Shown here piece by piece: positions 19,677-31,150 of a stretch of DNA of 64,000 nt. Origin of the DNA: Mesostigma viride (lineage: Eukaryota > Streptophyta > Mesostigmatophyceae > Mesostigmatales > Mesostigmataceae). The DNA is taken from NCBI GenBank assembly GCA_009746045.1, contig RPFO01000041.1, forward strand, positions 315,001 to 379,000, in the 5' to 3' direction. The notes below the pieces were generated by a model. The model was not told the DNA's origin. It worked only from the letters and a program-made list of their open reading frames with translations, and searched no databases. Positions within the stretch are counted from its first letter, which is position 1; the number at the start of each line of letters is the position of its first letter. Both the position numbers and the translations under genes were made by a program.

Positions 19677-20990
19677 CCGAGAAAATGACGAAAAACTGCA
19701 CATGTATGCTGTCACATGTCACCATTTGAGCTCAGAATGAGCCCAATTTTTGTGGGTGGTCTATTTTCATGGTATAAATGCTGCCTGCAAGAATCCAGCC
19801 TGATATGAGTTCATTTGTCCACTATTCATATTTGTTGCATGGAAGTTAACCGAGAAAATCACGAAAAACTGCACATGTATGCTGCCACATGTCACCATTT
19901 GAGCTCAGAATGAGCCCAATTTTTGTGGGTGGTCTATTTTCATGGTCTAGATGCTGCCTGCAAGAATCCAGCCTGAAATGAGTTCATTTGTTCACTATTC
20001 ATATTTGTTTCATGTAAGAAAAGGGGGAAAATGACGAAAAACTGCACATGTATGCTGTCACATGTCACCATTTGAGCTCAGAATGAGCCCAATTTTTGTG
20101 GGTGGTCTATTTTCATGGTATAAATGCTGCCTGCAAGAATCCAGCCTGATATGAGTTCATTTGTTCACTATTCATATTTGTTTCATGTAAGAAAAGGGGG
20201 AAAATGACGAAAAACTGCACATGTATGCTGTCACATGTCACCATTTGAGCTCAGAATGAGCCCAATTTTTGTGGGTGGTCTATTTTCATGGTATAAATGC
20301 TGCCTGCAAGAATCCAGCCTGAAATGAGTTCATTTGTCCACTATTCATATTTGTTTCATGTAAGTAAAGGGGGAAAATGACGAAAAACTGCACATGTATG
20401 CTGTCACATGTCACCATTTGAGCTCAGAATGAGCCCAATTTTTGTGGGTGGTCTATTTTCATGGTCTACATGCTGCCTGCAAGAATCCAGCCTGATATGA
20501 GTTCATTTGTTCACTATTCATATTTGTTTCATGTAAGAAAAGGGGGAAAATGACGAAAAACTGCACATGTATGCTGTCACATGTCACCATTTGAGCTCAG
20601 AATGAGCCCAATTTTTGTGGGTGGTCTATTTTCATGGTCTACATGCTGCCTGCAAGAATCCAGCCTGATATGAGTTCATTTGTTCACTATTCATATTTGT
20701 TTCATGTAAGAAAAGGGGGAAAATGACGAAAAACTGCACATGTATGCTGTCACATGTCACCATTTGAGCTCAGAATGAGCCCAATTTTTGTGGGTGGTCT
20801 ATTTTCATGGTCTACATGCTGCCTGCAAGAATCCAGCCTGAAATGAGTTCATTTGTCCACTATTCATATTTGTTTCATGTAAGTAAAGGGGGAAAATGAC
20901 GAAAAACTGCACATGTATGCTGTCACATGTCACCATTTGAGCTCAGAATGAGCCCAATTTTTGTGGGTGGTCTATTTTCATGGTCTACAT
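19601..20990 (-). repeat. Element C right subterminal array (173-bp unit, inverted)
   Basis: Eight copies of the same unit in inverse orientation; CTATTTTCATGGT ends at 19773, 19946, 20119, 20292, 20465, 20638, 20811 and 20984, exactly 173 bp apart. The first copies are the most diverged (for example AGATAACCGAG in place of AGAAAAGGGGG). Confidence 0.95.
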
Positions 20991-21062
20991 GCTGCCTGCA
21001 ACAGTCCAGCTTTAGGTACCCTCAGATCTGAAAGATTTTTTTTTTACTCATTTGAAGACTTG

Positions 21063-21093
21063 TGAAATTGAGCAAACACTTATGAATCCCCTC
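21063..21093 (-). repeat. Element C right terminal inverted repeat
   Basis: Perfect 31-bp reverse complement of 13898-13928, followed by the TCA duplication. Confidence 0.95.
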
Positions 21094-21096
21094 TCA

Positions 21097-21171
21097 TTGT
21101 ATTATTGTAATACAATCATCATTCGCTCTCAGCTTTCGCAGTTGTTCGTCGTCCCTAGTCTCCATCCAACT
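21097..21171 (+). repeat. Element B 3' LTR, last 75 bp
   Basis: Matches 5849-5923 and ends CATCCAACT. It is followed by the right TCCCA target duplication at 21172-21176. Confidence 0.95.
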
Positions 21172-22951
21172 TCCCAGCCTTTTCTTGGTAAATCTGGACC
21201 AAGGTTTTAATGGCTGGGGCTGACCTATGGATGGTGGTGGATGCACGCAAGGCACTGAACCAGTTCTGGACATTCAGAGACTCAAAACAGTAGTTCAGGC
21301 TAAACAAAAATTCCTTGGCCTGTTCCTGGGTGTAACCCTCAGGTAAGCCAGGGATTTCTATTTTAGATTCTTTTTGTTTTGGGTTAAACGTACCTTTGAC
21401 CGGGTCCTTCTTTTCAGCCAAGAAAGTCTTGACTGCTTGTTGAAGATCAGCCTCCTCCATGTTCGCCCTGCCCCTTTCCAGCTGGGAGATACTGGCCAGG
21501 AGGCCATCCAGCTGGGTGCGCGACAGGTCGTCCATGGGGTTGGTGGCCATGGTCTTGAGCTGTGCCGTGAGTATGGCAAGCAGCTCTTGGACGTCCCCCT
21601 TAAGGGTGGGTGGGGTTGGGTCCACTGGGGTCCCTTTTGCCACCGCCTTGCTCTTATCTGACTGCCCTGGTGTGGGTGCAGTCTGCTGGGCCTCCGCAGA
21701 AGGTGGTTGTGTTCCAGCTTGCTGTGCTAGTGCAGTGGCTGGTGGTGTTCCAGCTGCAGGCGCAGGGTCTTGTTCCCCTTGCCTTACTCCACTGCTGGTA
21801 GGAAAACCCTTGGCCTGGCCAAGCTGCTGCAGCGCTGCTGCTTGGGCTGCCAGGCCGCCCTCACGGGCTATCATGGCCTGTAGGAGTTTATTCTCCACCA
21901 CCTTGCGGCGGGGGAGCTCCTGGGCATCCGGGTCACTTGGGGGTTTGCTGGGGGAGCTGGGGACAGTGCCCTGGCTCTTGCCCTGCAGCACCCTTGGTGA
22001 CACGGCCCCTCCAACCACCCTTTGGCTCAAATCAGTGCCAGGGGTGGGGAGGGTATGTGCAGGGAGTGCAGGCGTTTCTGTTGCCTGCATCTTCTCCTGC
22101 AGCTTGGTCAGCTGCAACAGGAGGGAATTGAGTTGGTCCGCTGTTAGCGTGACCCCCTCGTCCCCCTGTGCAACAACCAGCTCATTGAAGAGGCGCTCAT
22201 GGAGCACCTCTCCAGCTTGCATGGCAGCCAGCTGCTTTTCAGCAGTCATGTTGCGGGCCGCTGTCTTTTTGCAGTCCCGCTCTTGCTGTGCAAGACGGCG
22301 TGCCTCTACAAACTGGGCGGCGGCCTGTTCGACCGCCTGATTGAGTGGATTCATCTCAATCTCCCCATCAGAAACCCCTGGGGAGAGGGTGACCTCGTCA
22401 TCAGACAGCTGAATGCTGCCGATGACGGGTCCTGGGACCTTCTTGGTCCGCATTTTGAACATGTATGCGTCCCTCTTCAGCTTCCTCTCGTACCCCCCCG
22501 CTTTCTGAGCGGATGAGGGGACGATCGGCACCCCCGCTTGTTCTCCACCGCTTTTGGCTATTCCGCCCTCCTCCTGAGGAGGTTGGGACGGTGCCTTAGC
22601 GGGGAGGTCAGCGGGGCTTGCCTGAGGGCTGGGGGACCGCATACTGCTTACGGATTTTTGCGAGCTAGCTGGGCTAGAAAAAACAGATTTTTCGGCCTGT
22701 TCGGCCAAGGAGGTTACCTGTTTTTGCAGGGCTGCCAGCTGCCGCTCTTGGGCGGCTGCCTTGACGCTTTGCTGAGCCATCGCTGTCGCTAGCTGCCTAG
22801 CCACTAGCTGTTCCTGCTCCGCCTGCGCCCTTCTTGCTTTTTTAATTTTCTTGGCCGCAGCCTTCTCCTCTACTGTTGGCACCGTCTGCCAGCCAGCATC
22901 ATCTATCCGCTTCTTTTTGAATTTCAGGCCTGGCATAATAGGATCTCCCAT
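21172..22951 (-). pseudogene. Element A gag, N-terminal part, severed by Element B
   Basis: Begins MGDPIMPGLKFKKKR at 22951, 31 bp inside the 5' LTR. Residues about 28-90 are a charged, Ala/Gln-rich coiled coil (AEQEQLVARQLATAMAQQ). A long Pro/Ser/Ala/Gln-rich middle follows, then the conserved IPGLPEGYTQEQAKEFL and LNVQNWFSALR, matching gag of Element B. The frame runs out in the B LTR; its continuation is at 4811-5468. It forms the structural particle protein. There are no internal stops, so disruption by B is the only visible lesion. Confidence 0.88.
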
Positions 22952-22982
22952 GATTTTGTCTATGGTAAACGACTTTAATTCA
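22952..22982 (-). other. Element A leader and presumed primer-binding site
   Basis: On the minus strand the bases after the LTR are TGAATTAAAGTCGTTTACC and then the gag ATG. The start is TGA rather than the usual TGG, so the primer is unclear; an internal tRNA fragment, as known for some copia elements, is possible. The leader is very short. Confidence 0.45.
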
Positions 22983-23425
22983 AGTTAATAAACGAGTGGA
23001 CCTCTCAATGCTCAATGGCCTAACGCATGTGTTTATTACAATAAATCACAAGCCCCGCACCCAACGTGCACAAGGGCATTTAGCATTGTCGACAAGCAAC
23101 GCTCTGCCTGGCTGCCACGTCTGGAGCAGCCGACAGTGGCCGTTGGGCTCTGTGGTGCAGCCTGAGTGGCGCGACGCCACTGCTAGACTCTCAAGACCTT
23201 AGTCCAACATCCGACACCTCAATGTCAGTCCCGAGTGGGTACTGGCGACGCCGTACCGCCAATCCTACTTGGGTACTGGCGTCCGTCACCAGGACTCGGC
23301 TATCGAATAGTCTAGCCTGCCGAATCACATATAGCCGGGACTTCTGACCGAGCCTACACGTGCGAAACCCCAGATAGCACATTGCTATCTGGTACTTAGC
23401 CTATGTCCACGACTAGAGGCTAACT
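22983..23425 (-). repeat. Element A LTR, 5' copy (minus orientation)
   Basis: 443 bp with AGTTA/TAACT ends. It matches 409-851 apart from one base near 23194. Confidence 0.95.
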
Positions 23426-25150
23426 GAGTACATTGTAATGCTATTCACTAGAACAGTTCCGGATGTAGCGTTAGTGATGATGTTGTACAATATATTTCAA
23501 TCACGTTTGTCAGAGTGTGCGTTTTTCCGACATGTAGGGCAGGTTGTACAACATTCTGTGCGCCAACCATGTGTACTACATGTATCGATTAGTATCACTA
23601 CATGTATATTCCATCATGATCTCAGGATTAGTAACTACTGGGCTACATGTTAGTGTACCCTTACTAGGCTACTATGTAGAACCTTCAGAACCTGATTCTA
23701 CCTTCCAAAATTCTAATTATGCGCCATGGATCAGTTCTGAAATGTAGAACGAGCCTACGTGGAGGGCATGACATCAGTCCAGCTGGCACCGCCGCGCACC
23801 ATGACCGAGGGAACACGCCGTCACGTGCATGTAATGCAATGTTTGGAGACGACGGGCATGCATGCATGGTTAAGGGGACTCGGCGCGGCGAATATTTTCC
23901 GCGCCAAAAAAATTCCGCGGTACCCTCCGTACCGTGAAAAGTGGGTGCACGGTGCGCGCACCCCTTGCGGAAGTGGCCATGGCGACTGCTTTTAGACGAA
24001 ACGTGACAAATCTGGCTCGCGGAAAGCAGAAAAAATGCTCGATTCTTGGAGAAAATTAGTTACTGATTCTAATTTATGGTGGGATAGTTGCGATCTATAA
24101 TGTCGCGGGCTCTTTTTCTTTACCATCGGCAGGGGGGGTCCGGCCTGAATTTCTGTCGGGATGAATAAAGTATAATTGATGCCTGCAGGTGTGATTGTCG
24201 ATTGTTGCCAGTTTTGATGGTCGTAAGGAAAGCTAGTTTAATGATGTTTCTAAAGCCGTAAAAATTCCCGCTGCTATCTTTACCTTTCCCGTCATTTTGC
24301 GGTAAGATAACATTAGGCCTGCGCGATGCGCGCCCGACCTCTCCATGAAAGGGTGGCCTTTCTTGTGCGCCTGGGCACGAATAAATGCCCGTTATGGTAC
24401 GTTCTTGTATTAAACGTCCTAAGATAGCGCTTTCCTGCTTTCTTAGCTCGTTGAGCGTAAGCTTTTTGCCTTCTTTCCGGCCAGATGCAGCCATGAAGTT
24501 GCGGGTCCTGGCGCTGCATCGCTGGATTCCTGGATGTTTTTAAGCAAGTTCGTCTGTGACGTGGCTGGCTTGCTGCAGCGCGTGGCCCACAACCTGTCGG
24601 GAAGGTGTAATGCTTTTATTTCCATGCTTCTCTGAAATTTCTTGTGCTTTATAGACAGTTGTGTTCGAGGAAATTCACGCGGTCTTCCTAAGCAGCGGCA
24701 TCATTTTCCCCAGACACTGACGAGCTGGCACCTGTCTCCTAAAGAGAGCGGCTCGTGCTTGTTAGAAAGGAGGCAGTGTGCATTTTGCGGGACACAATGC
24801 TTTGGTGGCACATGCGTCAGGTAGGCTGTTCCAATGGTCTATTCACCTTTCCCACTGAGTAAATGTTAGCATTTGTCATGCTAACCAGAGCAGCTAGCCA
24901 CAGGTTGGCTGGATAAAAAGTCAGCTTATTTTCTCTTTATATACTGCGTGTGTGGTCCTCCACGTGTCCGGCTTGTTGGGCATTTTGGAAGAGGGTTTAT
25001 AATGTGTTGTTGGGTGGAACAACTTGGTTGTTGGCACAAAATCACACATTATTAGCCTGAGATAGGCATGACATATGCTGCTCAGGCGTGTCGTCCTACC
25101 AGCCTTGTTGTTAAGGGTAGACTCACAAGGCTGGCTGTGCCGATGGAGGG
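23426..25150. other. Unassigned sequence right of Element A
   Basis: About 1.7 kb with no long open frame, no recognisable domain and no repeat matching the rest of the window. Small GC-rich inverted segments occur near 23880-23940 (GGCGCGG...CCGCGCC). The minus-strand frame at 24120-24494 shows no known motif and is not called. Confidence 0.6.
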
Positions 25151-25612
25151 GTGGGGCGTGCTAGCCCCCCCCCCCACCCACGCATGCATGCTAGCCCACC
25201 CCCACACCCACGCATGCATGCTAGCCCCGGCCCCGGCCCCCCCACACCCGCGCATGCATGCTAGCCCCCCCCCACACCCACGCATGCATGCTAGCCCACC
25301 CCCACACCCACGCATGCATGCTAGCCCACCCCCACACCCACGCATGCATGCTAGCCCCCCCACACACCCACGCATGCATGCCAGCCCCCCCACACACCCA
25401 CGCATGCATGACAGCACCCCCCACACCCACGCATGCATGCTAGCCCCCCACACACACCCACGCATGCATGCCAGCCCCCATACACACCCACGCATGCATG
25501 CCAGCCCCCCCCACACTTACGCATGCATGCTAGCCCCCCCCACACACCCACGCATGCATGCCAGCCCACCCCCACACCCACGCGTGCATGCCAGCCCACC
25601 CCTAGCTTGAGC
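25151..25612. repeat. 30-bp minisatellite
   Basis: About 15 copies of a 30-bp unit combining CACGCATGCATGCTAGCC with a C-rich arm of variable purity. GCATGCATGC and GCTAGC are palindromic. All frames stay open for hundreds of bases purely because of the repeat. Confidence 0.95.
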
Positions 25613-25873
25613 GTGCTTGTAAAGTTTTTGCATGGTTTATTAAAATGAGTGGAATATGTATTTATTGCATTAAATGTTAATTTTATCATGAATGAAAATG
25701 GTCAACATTGCCGAAGTGCCCCTAAATTGCTCAATATTGTGTGCTCAAGAATTCAATGAGGATTGTCATCATGGAAACCCGCACAAATTCACGATTCCGG
25801 GCATGCATGTGAAAGTATCAAGAACAATTTTCAATTGAGAATGGTATCTCATTGTTCCATGAATCAATATGAC
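25613..25873. other. Unassigned AT-richer sequence
   Basis: Lies between the 30-bp minisatellite and the large satellite. Nothing recognised. Confidence 0.5.
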
Positions 25874-28800
25874 TCCATGTACGTAGGCCAGCCATGATGA
25901 CACCATGGGAGCCTGAATCCTCATCATTTTTTTTTCTTTGACATCCATGTACGTAGGCCAGCCATGATGACACCATGGGAGCCTGAATCCTCCTCATTAA
26001 TTACATACATGCCATCCATGTACGTACACGGGCCATGATGACACCATGGGAGCCTGAATCCTCATCATTTACTATTCCTTGACATCCATGTACGTAGGCC
26101 AGCCATGGAGACACCATGGGAGCCTGAATCCTCCTCATTAATTACATAAATGCCAACCATGTACATAGACAAGCCATGATGACACCATGGGAGCCTGAAT
26201 CCTCATCATTTACTATTCCTTGACATCCATGTACGTAGACGGGCCATGATGACACCATGGGAGCCTGAATCCTCATCATTAATTACATAAATGCCATTCA
26301 TGTACGTAGACGGGCCATGATGACACCATGGGAGCCTGAATCCTCATCATTAATTACATACATGCCATCCATGTACGTACACGGGCCATGATGACACCAT
26401 GGGAGCCTGAATCCTCATCATTTACTATTCCTTGACATCCATGTACGTAGGCCAGCCATGGAGACACCATGGGAGCCTGAATCCTCCTCATTAATTACAT
26501 AAATGCCAACCATGTACGTAGACAAGCCATGATGACACCATGGGAGCCTGAATCCTCATCATTTACTATTCCTTGACATCCATGTACGTAGACGGGCCAT
26601 GATGACACCATGGGAGCCTGAATCCTCATCATTAATTACATAAATGCCATTCATGTACGTAGACGGGCCATGATGACACCATGGGAGCCTGAATCCTCAT
26701 CATTAATTACATACATGCCATCCATGTACGTAGGCCATGCAGCCATGATGACACCATGGGAGCCTAAATCCTCCTCATTAATTACATAAATGCCAACCAT
26801 GTACGTAGACGGGCCATGATGACACCATGGGAGCCTGAATCCTCATCATTTTTTTTATGAGACATCCTTGTACGTAGGCCAGCCATGATGACACCATGGG
26901 AGCCTGAATCCTCGTCATTATTTTTTCTTTGACATCCATGTACGTAGACAAGCCATGATGACACCATGGGAGCCTGAATCCTCATCATTAATTACATACA
27001 TGCCATCCATGTACGTAGGCCAGCCATGATGACACCATGGGAGCCTAAATCCTCCTCATTAATTACATAAATGCCAACCATGTACATAGGCCAGCCATGG
27101 AGAGTCACACCATGGGAGCCTGAATCCTCCTCATTAATTACATAAATGCCAACCATGTACGTAGACAAGCCATGATGACACCATGGGAGCCTGAATCCTC
27201 ATCATTTACTTTTCCTTGACATCCATGTACGTACACGGGCCATGATGACACCATGGGAGCCTGAATCCTCATCATTAATTACATAAATGCCAACCATGTA
27301 CGTAGACGGGCCATGATGACACCATGGGAGCCTGAATCCTCATCATTTACTTTTCCTTGACATCCATGTACGTAGACGGGCCATGATGACACCATGGGAG
27401 CCTGAATCCTCATCATTAATAACATAAATGCCATCCATGTACGTAGGCCAGCCATGATGACACCATGGGAGCCTAAATCCTCCTCATTAATTACATAAAT
27501 GCCAACCATGTACGTAGACAAGCCATGATGACACCATGGGAGCCTGAATCCTAATCATTAATTACATACATGCCATCCATGTACGTACACGAGCCATGAT
27601 GACACCATGGGAGCCTAAATCCTCCTCATTTTTTTTTTCTTTGACATCCATGTACGTAGACGGGCCATGATGACACCATGGGAGCCTGAATCCTCATCAT
27701 TTACTTTTCCTTGACATCCATGTACGTAGACGGGCCATGATGACACCATGGGAGCCTGAATCCTCATCATTAATAACATAAATGCCATCCATGTACGTAG
27801 GCCAGCCATGATGACACCATGGGAGCCTAAATCCTCCTCATTAATTACATAAATGCCAACCATGTACGTAGACAAGCCATGATGACACCATGGGAGCCTG
27901 AATCCTCCTCATTAATTACATAAATGCCAACCATGTACATAGGCCAGCCATGGAGAGTCACACCATGGGAGCCTGAATTCATCCTCCTCATTAATTACAT
28001 AAATGCCAACCATGTACGTAGACAAGCCATGATGACACCATGGGAGCCTGAATCCTCATCATTTACTTTTCCTTGACATCCATGTACGTAGACGGGCCAT
28101 GATGACACCATGGGAGCCTGAATCCTCATCATTAATTACATAAATGCCAACCATGTTCGTAGACGGGCCATGATGACACCATGGGAGCCTGAATCCTCAT
28201 CATTTACTTTTCCTTGACATCCATGTACGTAGACGGGCCATGATGACACCATGGGAGCCTGAATCCTCATCATTAATAACATAAATGCCATCCATGTACG
28301 TAGGCCAGCCATGATGACACCATGGGAGCCTAAATCCTCCTCATTAATTACATAAATGCCAACCATGTACGTAGACAAGCCATGATGACACCATGGGAGC
28401 CTGAATCCTAATCATTAATTACATACATGCCATCCATGTACGTAGACGGGCCATGATGACACCATGGGAGCCTGAATCCTCATCATTATATACAAAAATG
28501 CCATCCATGTACGTACACGGGCAATGATGACACCATGGGAGCCTGAATCCTCATCATTAACTACATACATGCCATCCATGTACGTAGACGGGCCATGATG
28601 ACACCATGGGAGCCTAAATCCTCCTCATTAATTACATACATGCCATCCATGTACGTAGACAAGCCATGATGACCCCATGGGAGCCTGAATCCTCATCATT
28701 TTTTTTTTCTTTGACATCCATGTACGTAGACGGGCCATGATGACACCATGGGAGCCTGAATCCTCATCATTAATTACATAAATGACATCCATGTACGTAG

Positions 28801-29149
28801 ACGGGCCATGATGACACCATGGGAGCCTGAATCCTCATCATTAATTACATACATGCCATCCATGTACGTACACGGGCCATGATGACACCATGGGAGCCTG
28901 AATCCTCCTCATTAATTACATACTTGCCATTCATGTACGTAGACGGGCCATGGAGACACCATGGGAGCCTGAATCCTCATCATTAATTACATAAATGCCA
29001 TCCATGTACGTAGACAAGCCATGATGACACCATGGGAGCCTGAATCCTCATCATTAATTACATAAATGCCATCCATGTACGTAGACGGGCCATGATGACA
29101 CCATGGGAGCCTGAATCCTCATCATTAATAACATAAATGCCATCCATGT
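25874..29149. repeat. ~70-71-bp satellite array, segment 1
   Basis: The monomer has a constant core (CATGTACGTAG, then CCATGATGACACCATGGGAG and CCTGAATCCTC) and a variable AT-rich linker (TAATTACATAAATGC, TTACTATTCCTTGA, T-run plus CTTTGA, TATATACAAAAATGC). It reads as open frames on both strands only because of its sequence; it is not coding. Confidence 0.97.
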
Positions 29150-29766
29150 AGTTGAATGAGAGTTTACCACCGAGGGAATCCATGGCTCTTGCAGGAAAGT
29201 TGCCTTTATTATAATGAGCAAACACAGACGTAAGTCACGTCAAGTCCGAGACTGCACGTAGCACAGACGACAGGGTCGTTATGCCAAGAGAGCGTGCACG
29301 CAAGAGCTAGCGTCCCGGTGCGACCAAGTCACACATATAGCTTGCTAGGGACGCGTCCAAGTATTCAGCTGCACTGTCACAGCTGAACTGTCAATCAATT
29401 GATTACACAGACTCTGGCACGCCTTTGGCGCGCAGATCTATCAATTGTCCATACGGCTAGTCCTGTGGACCTATCCGTACACTACTCAGCATCAATTGTC
29501 TCATAGGTCCTGGCGCGCTACAGTGCGCCTACCTATCAATTGACCATCAAGTCCTGTACAAGTCCTGTCAACGTCCTGCGGACTATCAAAGTGACACTTG
29601 TACATCCTGTGTCCGTACGCGCCCACAGTGGCGCGCCGGGTACTGTCGGCACAGCCTAGGAAACGTCATAACTTTTACGTTCCTTAACCAAATGAGGCGT
29701 TCAAGGTGCCGTTGGAAAGAGCGTAACAATCTCTATCCATCTAACGTAAATCCTTTACGTTAACTC
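29150..29766. mobile_element. Probable solo LTR in the satellite
   Basis: 617-bp insert that begins AGTTGAATGAG and ends CGTTAACT, flanked by CATGT on both sides (29145-29149, 29767-29771). The ends match the AGTT...AACT style of Elements A and B, and the duplication is 5 bp. No coding region is present, as expected after LTR-LTR recombination. It contains TTTATTATAATGAGCAAACAC, which recalls TTTATTACAATAAATCACA in the LTR of A. Confidence 0.8.
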
Positions 29767-29899
29767 ATGTACGTAGGCCAGCCATGATGACACCATGGGA
29801 GCCTAAATCCTCCTCATTTTTTTTTTCTTTGACATCCATGTACGTAGACGGGCCATTATGACACCATGGGAGCCTGAATCCTCATCATTAATTACATAA
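29767..29899. repeat. ~70-bp satellite array, segment 2
   Basis: About two monomers between the solo LTR and the next insert. Confidence 0.95.
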
Positions 29900-31150
29900 T
29901 CGGGGTTCTTTGAACGGAGTTTCTTCTATACGTGAATGCGGGAACAAGAGGCCGCTGGATGAGCGGCTTATAGGTCGCAGTGTTTACTCGTAGCTGTTTG
30001 GCTAGAGCTTTTGTGATTAGTAGATGCAATATAGTGCATGGTTGAAAAATGAATTAAATAAAATGTGCGTTCCGCGCTTGGGTTGATTATACCCGGGCGG
30101 AACGGGGCGTGAGGTGCAGTGCCCCTGAAAAGAACAACCTACGCATTATTTAATACTAGCCGTGCAGATTCGGGATATTCTACCCCCGGTCTGTACGGTT
30201 AGCGTCTTACTAGCATCCACTAAACATAAGGGTTTAATGACGTCAGTTAGCTAGGGATAAGGGAGGTTTTGCGACTAAAAGCCGCTCTGGCTGGTTTTGT
30301 CGGCCTCTTTCTTTGCTCGTTGTCGTTGCGGCGGCAGCCGCAGCTATGGGTGCTGCGGAGCAAAATCCCAAAAGCACTGGTTGCACTGGCCACTTGGCCA
30401 GTGGTGAGACTTCCAGTTGTTAACCGGCCAGGCGTAGTTCCTCGCCCGGTTAACTAAAAGAAAAGAAAAAGATTACCTCCGGTCCGCACCTTTTCCCCAG
30501 CTTGGGGTCTTTGGTGGGCCGGATGCCGTGACAGGTGCTCAACTGTCGCTTGGTCGGCCCAGTGCGCGAGCTGGTGCTCCGTACCTGGGGATGCTTGCAC
30601 CCCGGGTTGGAGCCGGATGGCTGGCACTGGCGACCCGTGTCTCGGTCCGCGGCCTGCGGCTTTTTCTTCGGAAATTGCTGCTGGCCAGCAAACTTTGCAA
30701 TTGCCTTCCGCCGAGGGGGGGGTGGTTGGGGCTGGGGACGGCGATGGGAAAAGCGTCTAAGCTAGAAATTTTTTTCCCCACGCATAGAAACCTCGGGGGG
30801 GAATGCGGTCTTGGCTGAACGGACTCTCGTTCAGCCAGGTGCCTGGGCTGTGGCCTCGGGCATCCGGGCTGGCGGGGCCTGGGCTAGGTCCACGTTTTTT
30901 CTCGAAGCACCCCGGGTCTATGGGGGAGGCCATAGCGGTACCGACTCGGGGCCCCGAGAGGGGTCATGATAGGCTGGCCGTGCGCAATCGCAGTGCAAAT
31001 GCGCTGGGCCTTTTTGGGCCTGGCCATGCATCCACAGCCGCCGGGCACACGCCTCCGATGTGGGGGGCTCCCGTTTTGCGGCAGGGCGGTCACTTGTGAC
31101 AACAAGCAAGGTGGAGTGCGGCTTCAAGGGAAAGCCAGGGCGGGCCTGAT
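29900..31150. mobile_element. Unclassified 1251-bp insert in the satellite
   Basis: Non-satellite sequence flanked by a 21-bp direct repeat starting TCCTCATCATTAATTACA (29879-29899, 31151-31171). Because the target is itself repeated, the duplication is suggestive only. It contains strong potential hairpins: CGTTCCGC...GCGGAACG near 30068-30105, and TGGCTGAACG...CGTTCAGCCA near 30811-30838. No convincing gene and no poly(A)-like tail. An uncharacterised non-autonomous element is the simplest reading. Confidence 0.5.

Larger units (their letters stand above)
13898..21093 (+). mobile_element. Element C: 7.2-kb TIR DNA transposon inserted in the 3' LTR of Element B
   Basis: Bounded by perfect 31-bp terminal inverted repeats beginning GAGGGGATTCATAAGT and flanked by a 3-bp TCA duplication (13895-13897 and 21094-21096). 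The uninterrupted target is preserved at 5838-5855 in the other LTR, so the junctions are certain. Inside are mirrored 173-bp tandem arrays at both ends, a minus-strand PHD-like/polyQ gene, a 110-bp tandem array and a possible transposase remnant. A 3-bp duplication is known for PIF/Harbinger and some CACTA elements, but the termini are not CACTA. I see no complete DDE transposase, so the superfamily is unassigned and the copy may be non-autonomous. Confidence 0.93.
5469..21171 (+). mobile_element. Element B: copia-like LTR retrotransposon inserted in gag of Element A
   Basis: Two 455-bp LTRs: 5469-5923, and a second copy split into 13518-13897 plus 21097-21171. They begin AGTTAGATGAG and end CATCCAACT, and I read no difference between them. 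A 5-bp TCCCA duplication flanks the element. The plus-strand gag-pol runs about 5969-12453 and is related to that of A (shared GLPEGYT.EQ gag motif and the same pol layout). Without the DNA transposon C inside its 3' LTR it would be about 8.5 kb. At least one frameshift breaks pol, so this copy is probably defective despite its matching LTRs. Confidence 0.93.
409..23425 (-). mobile_element. Element A: copia-like LTR retrotransposon, interrupted by Element B
   Basis: Two 443-bp direct repeats (409-851 and 22983-23425) bound a minus-strand gag-pol. As read, the LTRs differ by one base, so the insertion is young. Each LTR begins AGTTAATAAACG and ends GAGGCTAACT on the + strand, giving inverted AGTTA/TAACT termini in place of TG/CA. 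The internal region is cut at 5464-5468/21172-21176 by Element B, which separates the gag N-terminus from the gag C-terminus and pol. Without B the element would be about 7.3 kb. The flanks (GGAGG on the left, GAGTA on the right) show no target duplication. Confidence 0.93.

Noticed and set aside
13898-21093. CACTA element, because of the 3-bp duplication
   Set aside because: Termini begin GAGGGG, not CACTA/G, and no CACTA transposase is visible.
23426-25150. Possible host gene right of Element A (frame 24120-24494)
   Set aside because: Short, no domain, no codon pattern or splice context that I could defend.
25068-25610. 180-codon frame rich in THACMLAPP repeats
   Set aside because: Encoded by the 30-bp minisatellite; the opposite strand is equally open.
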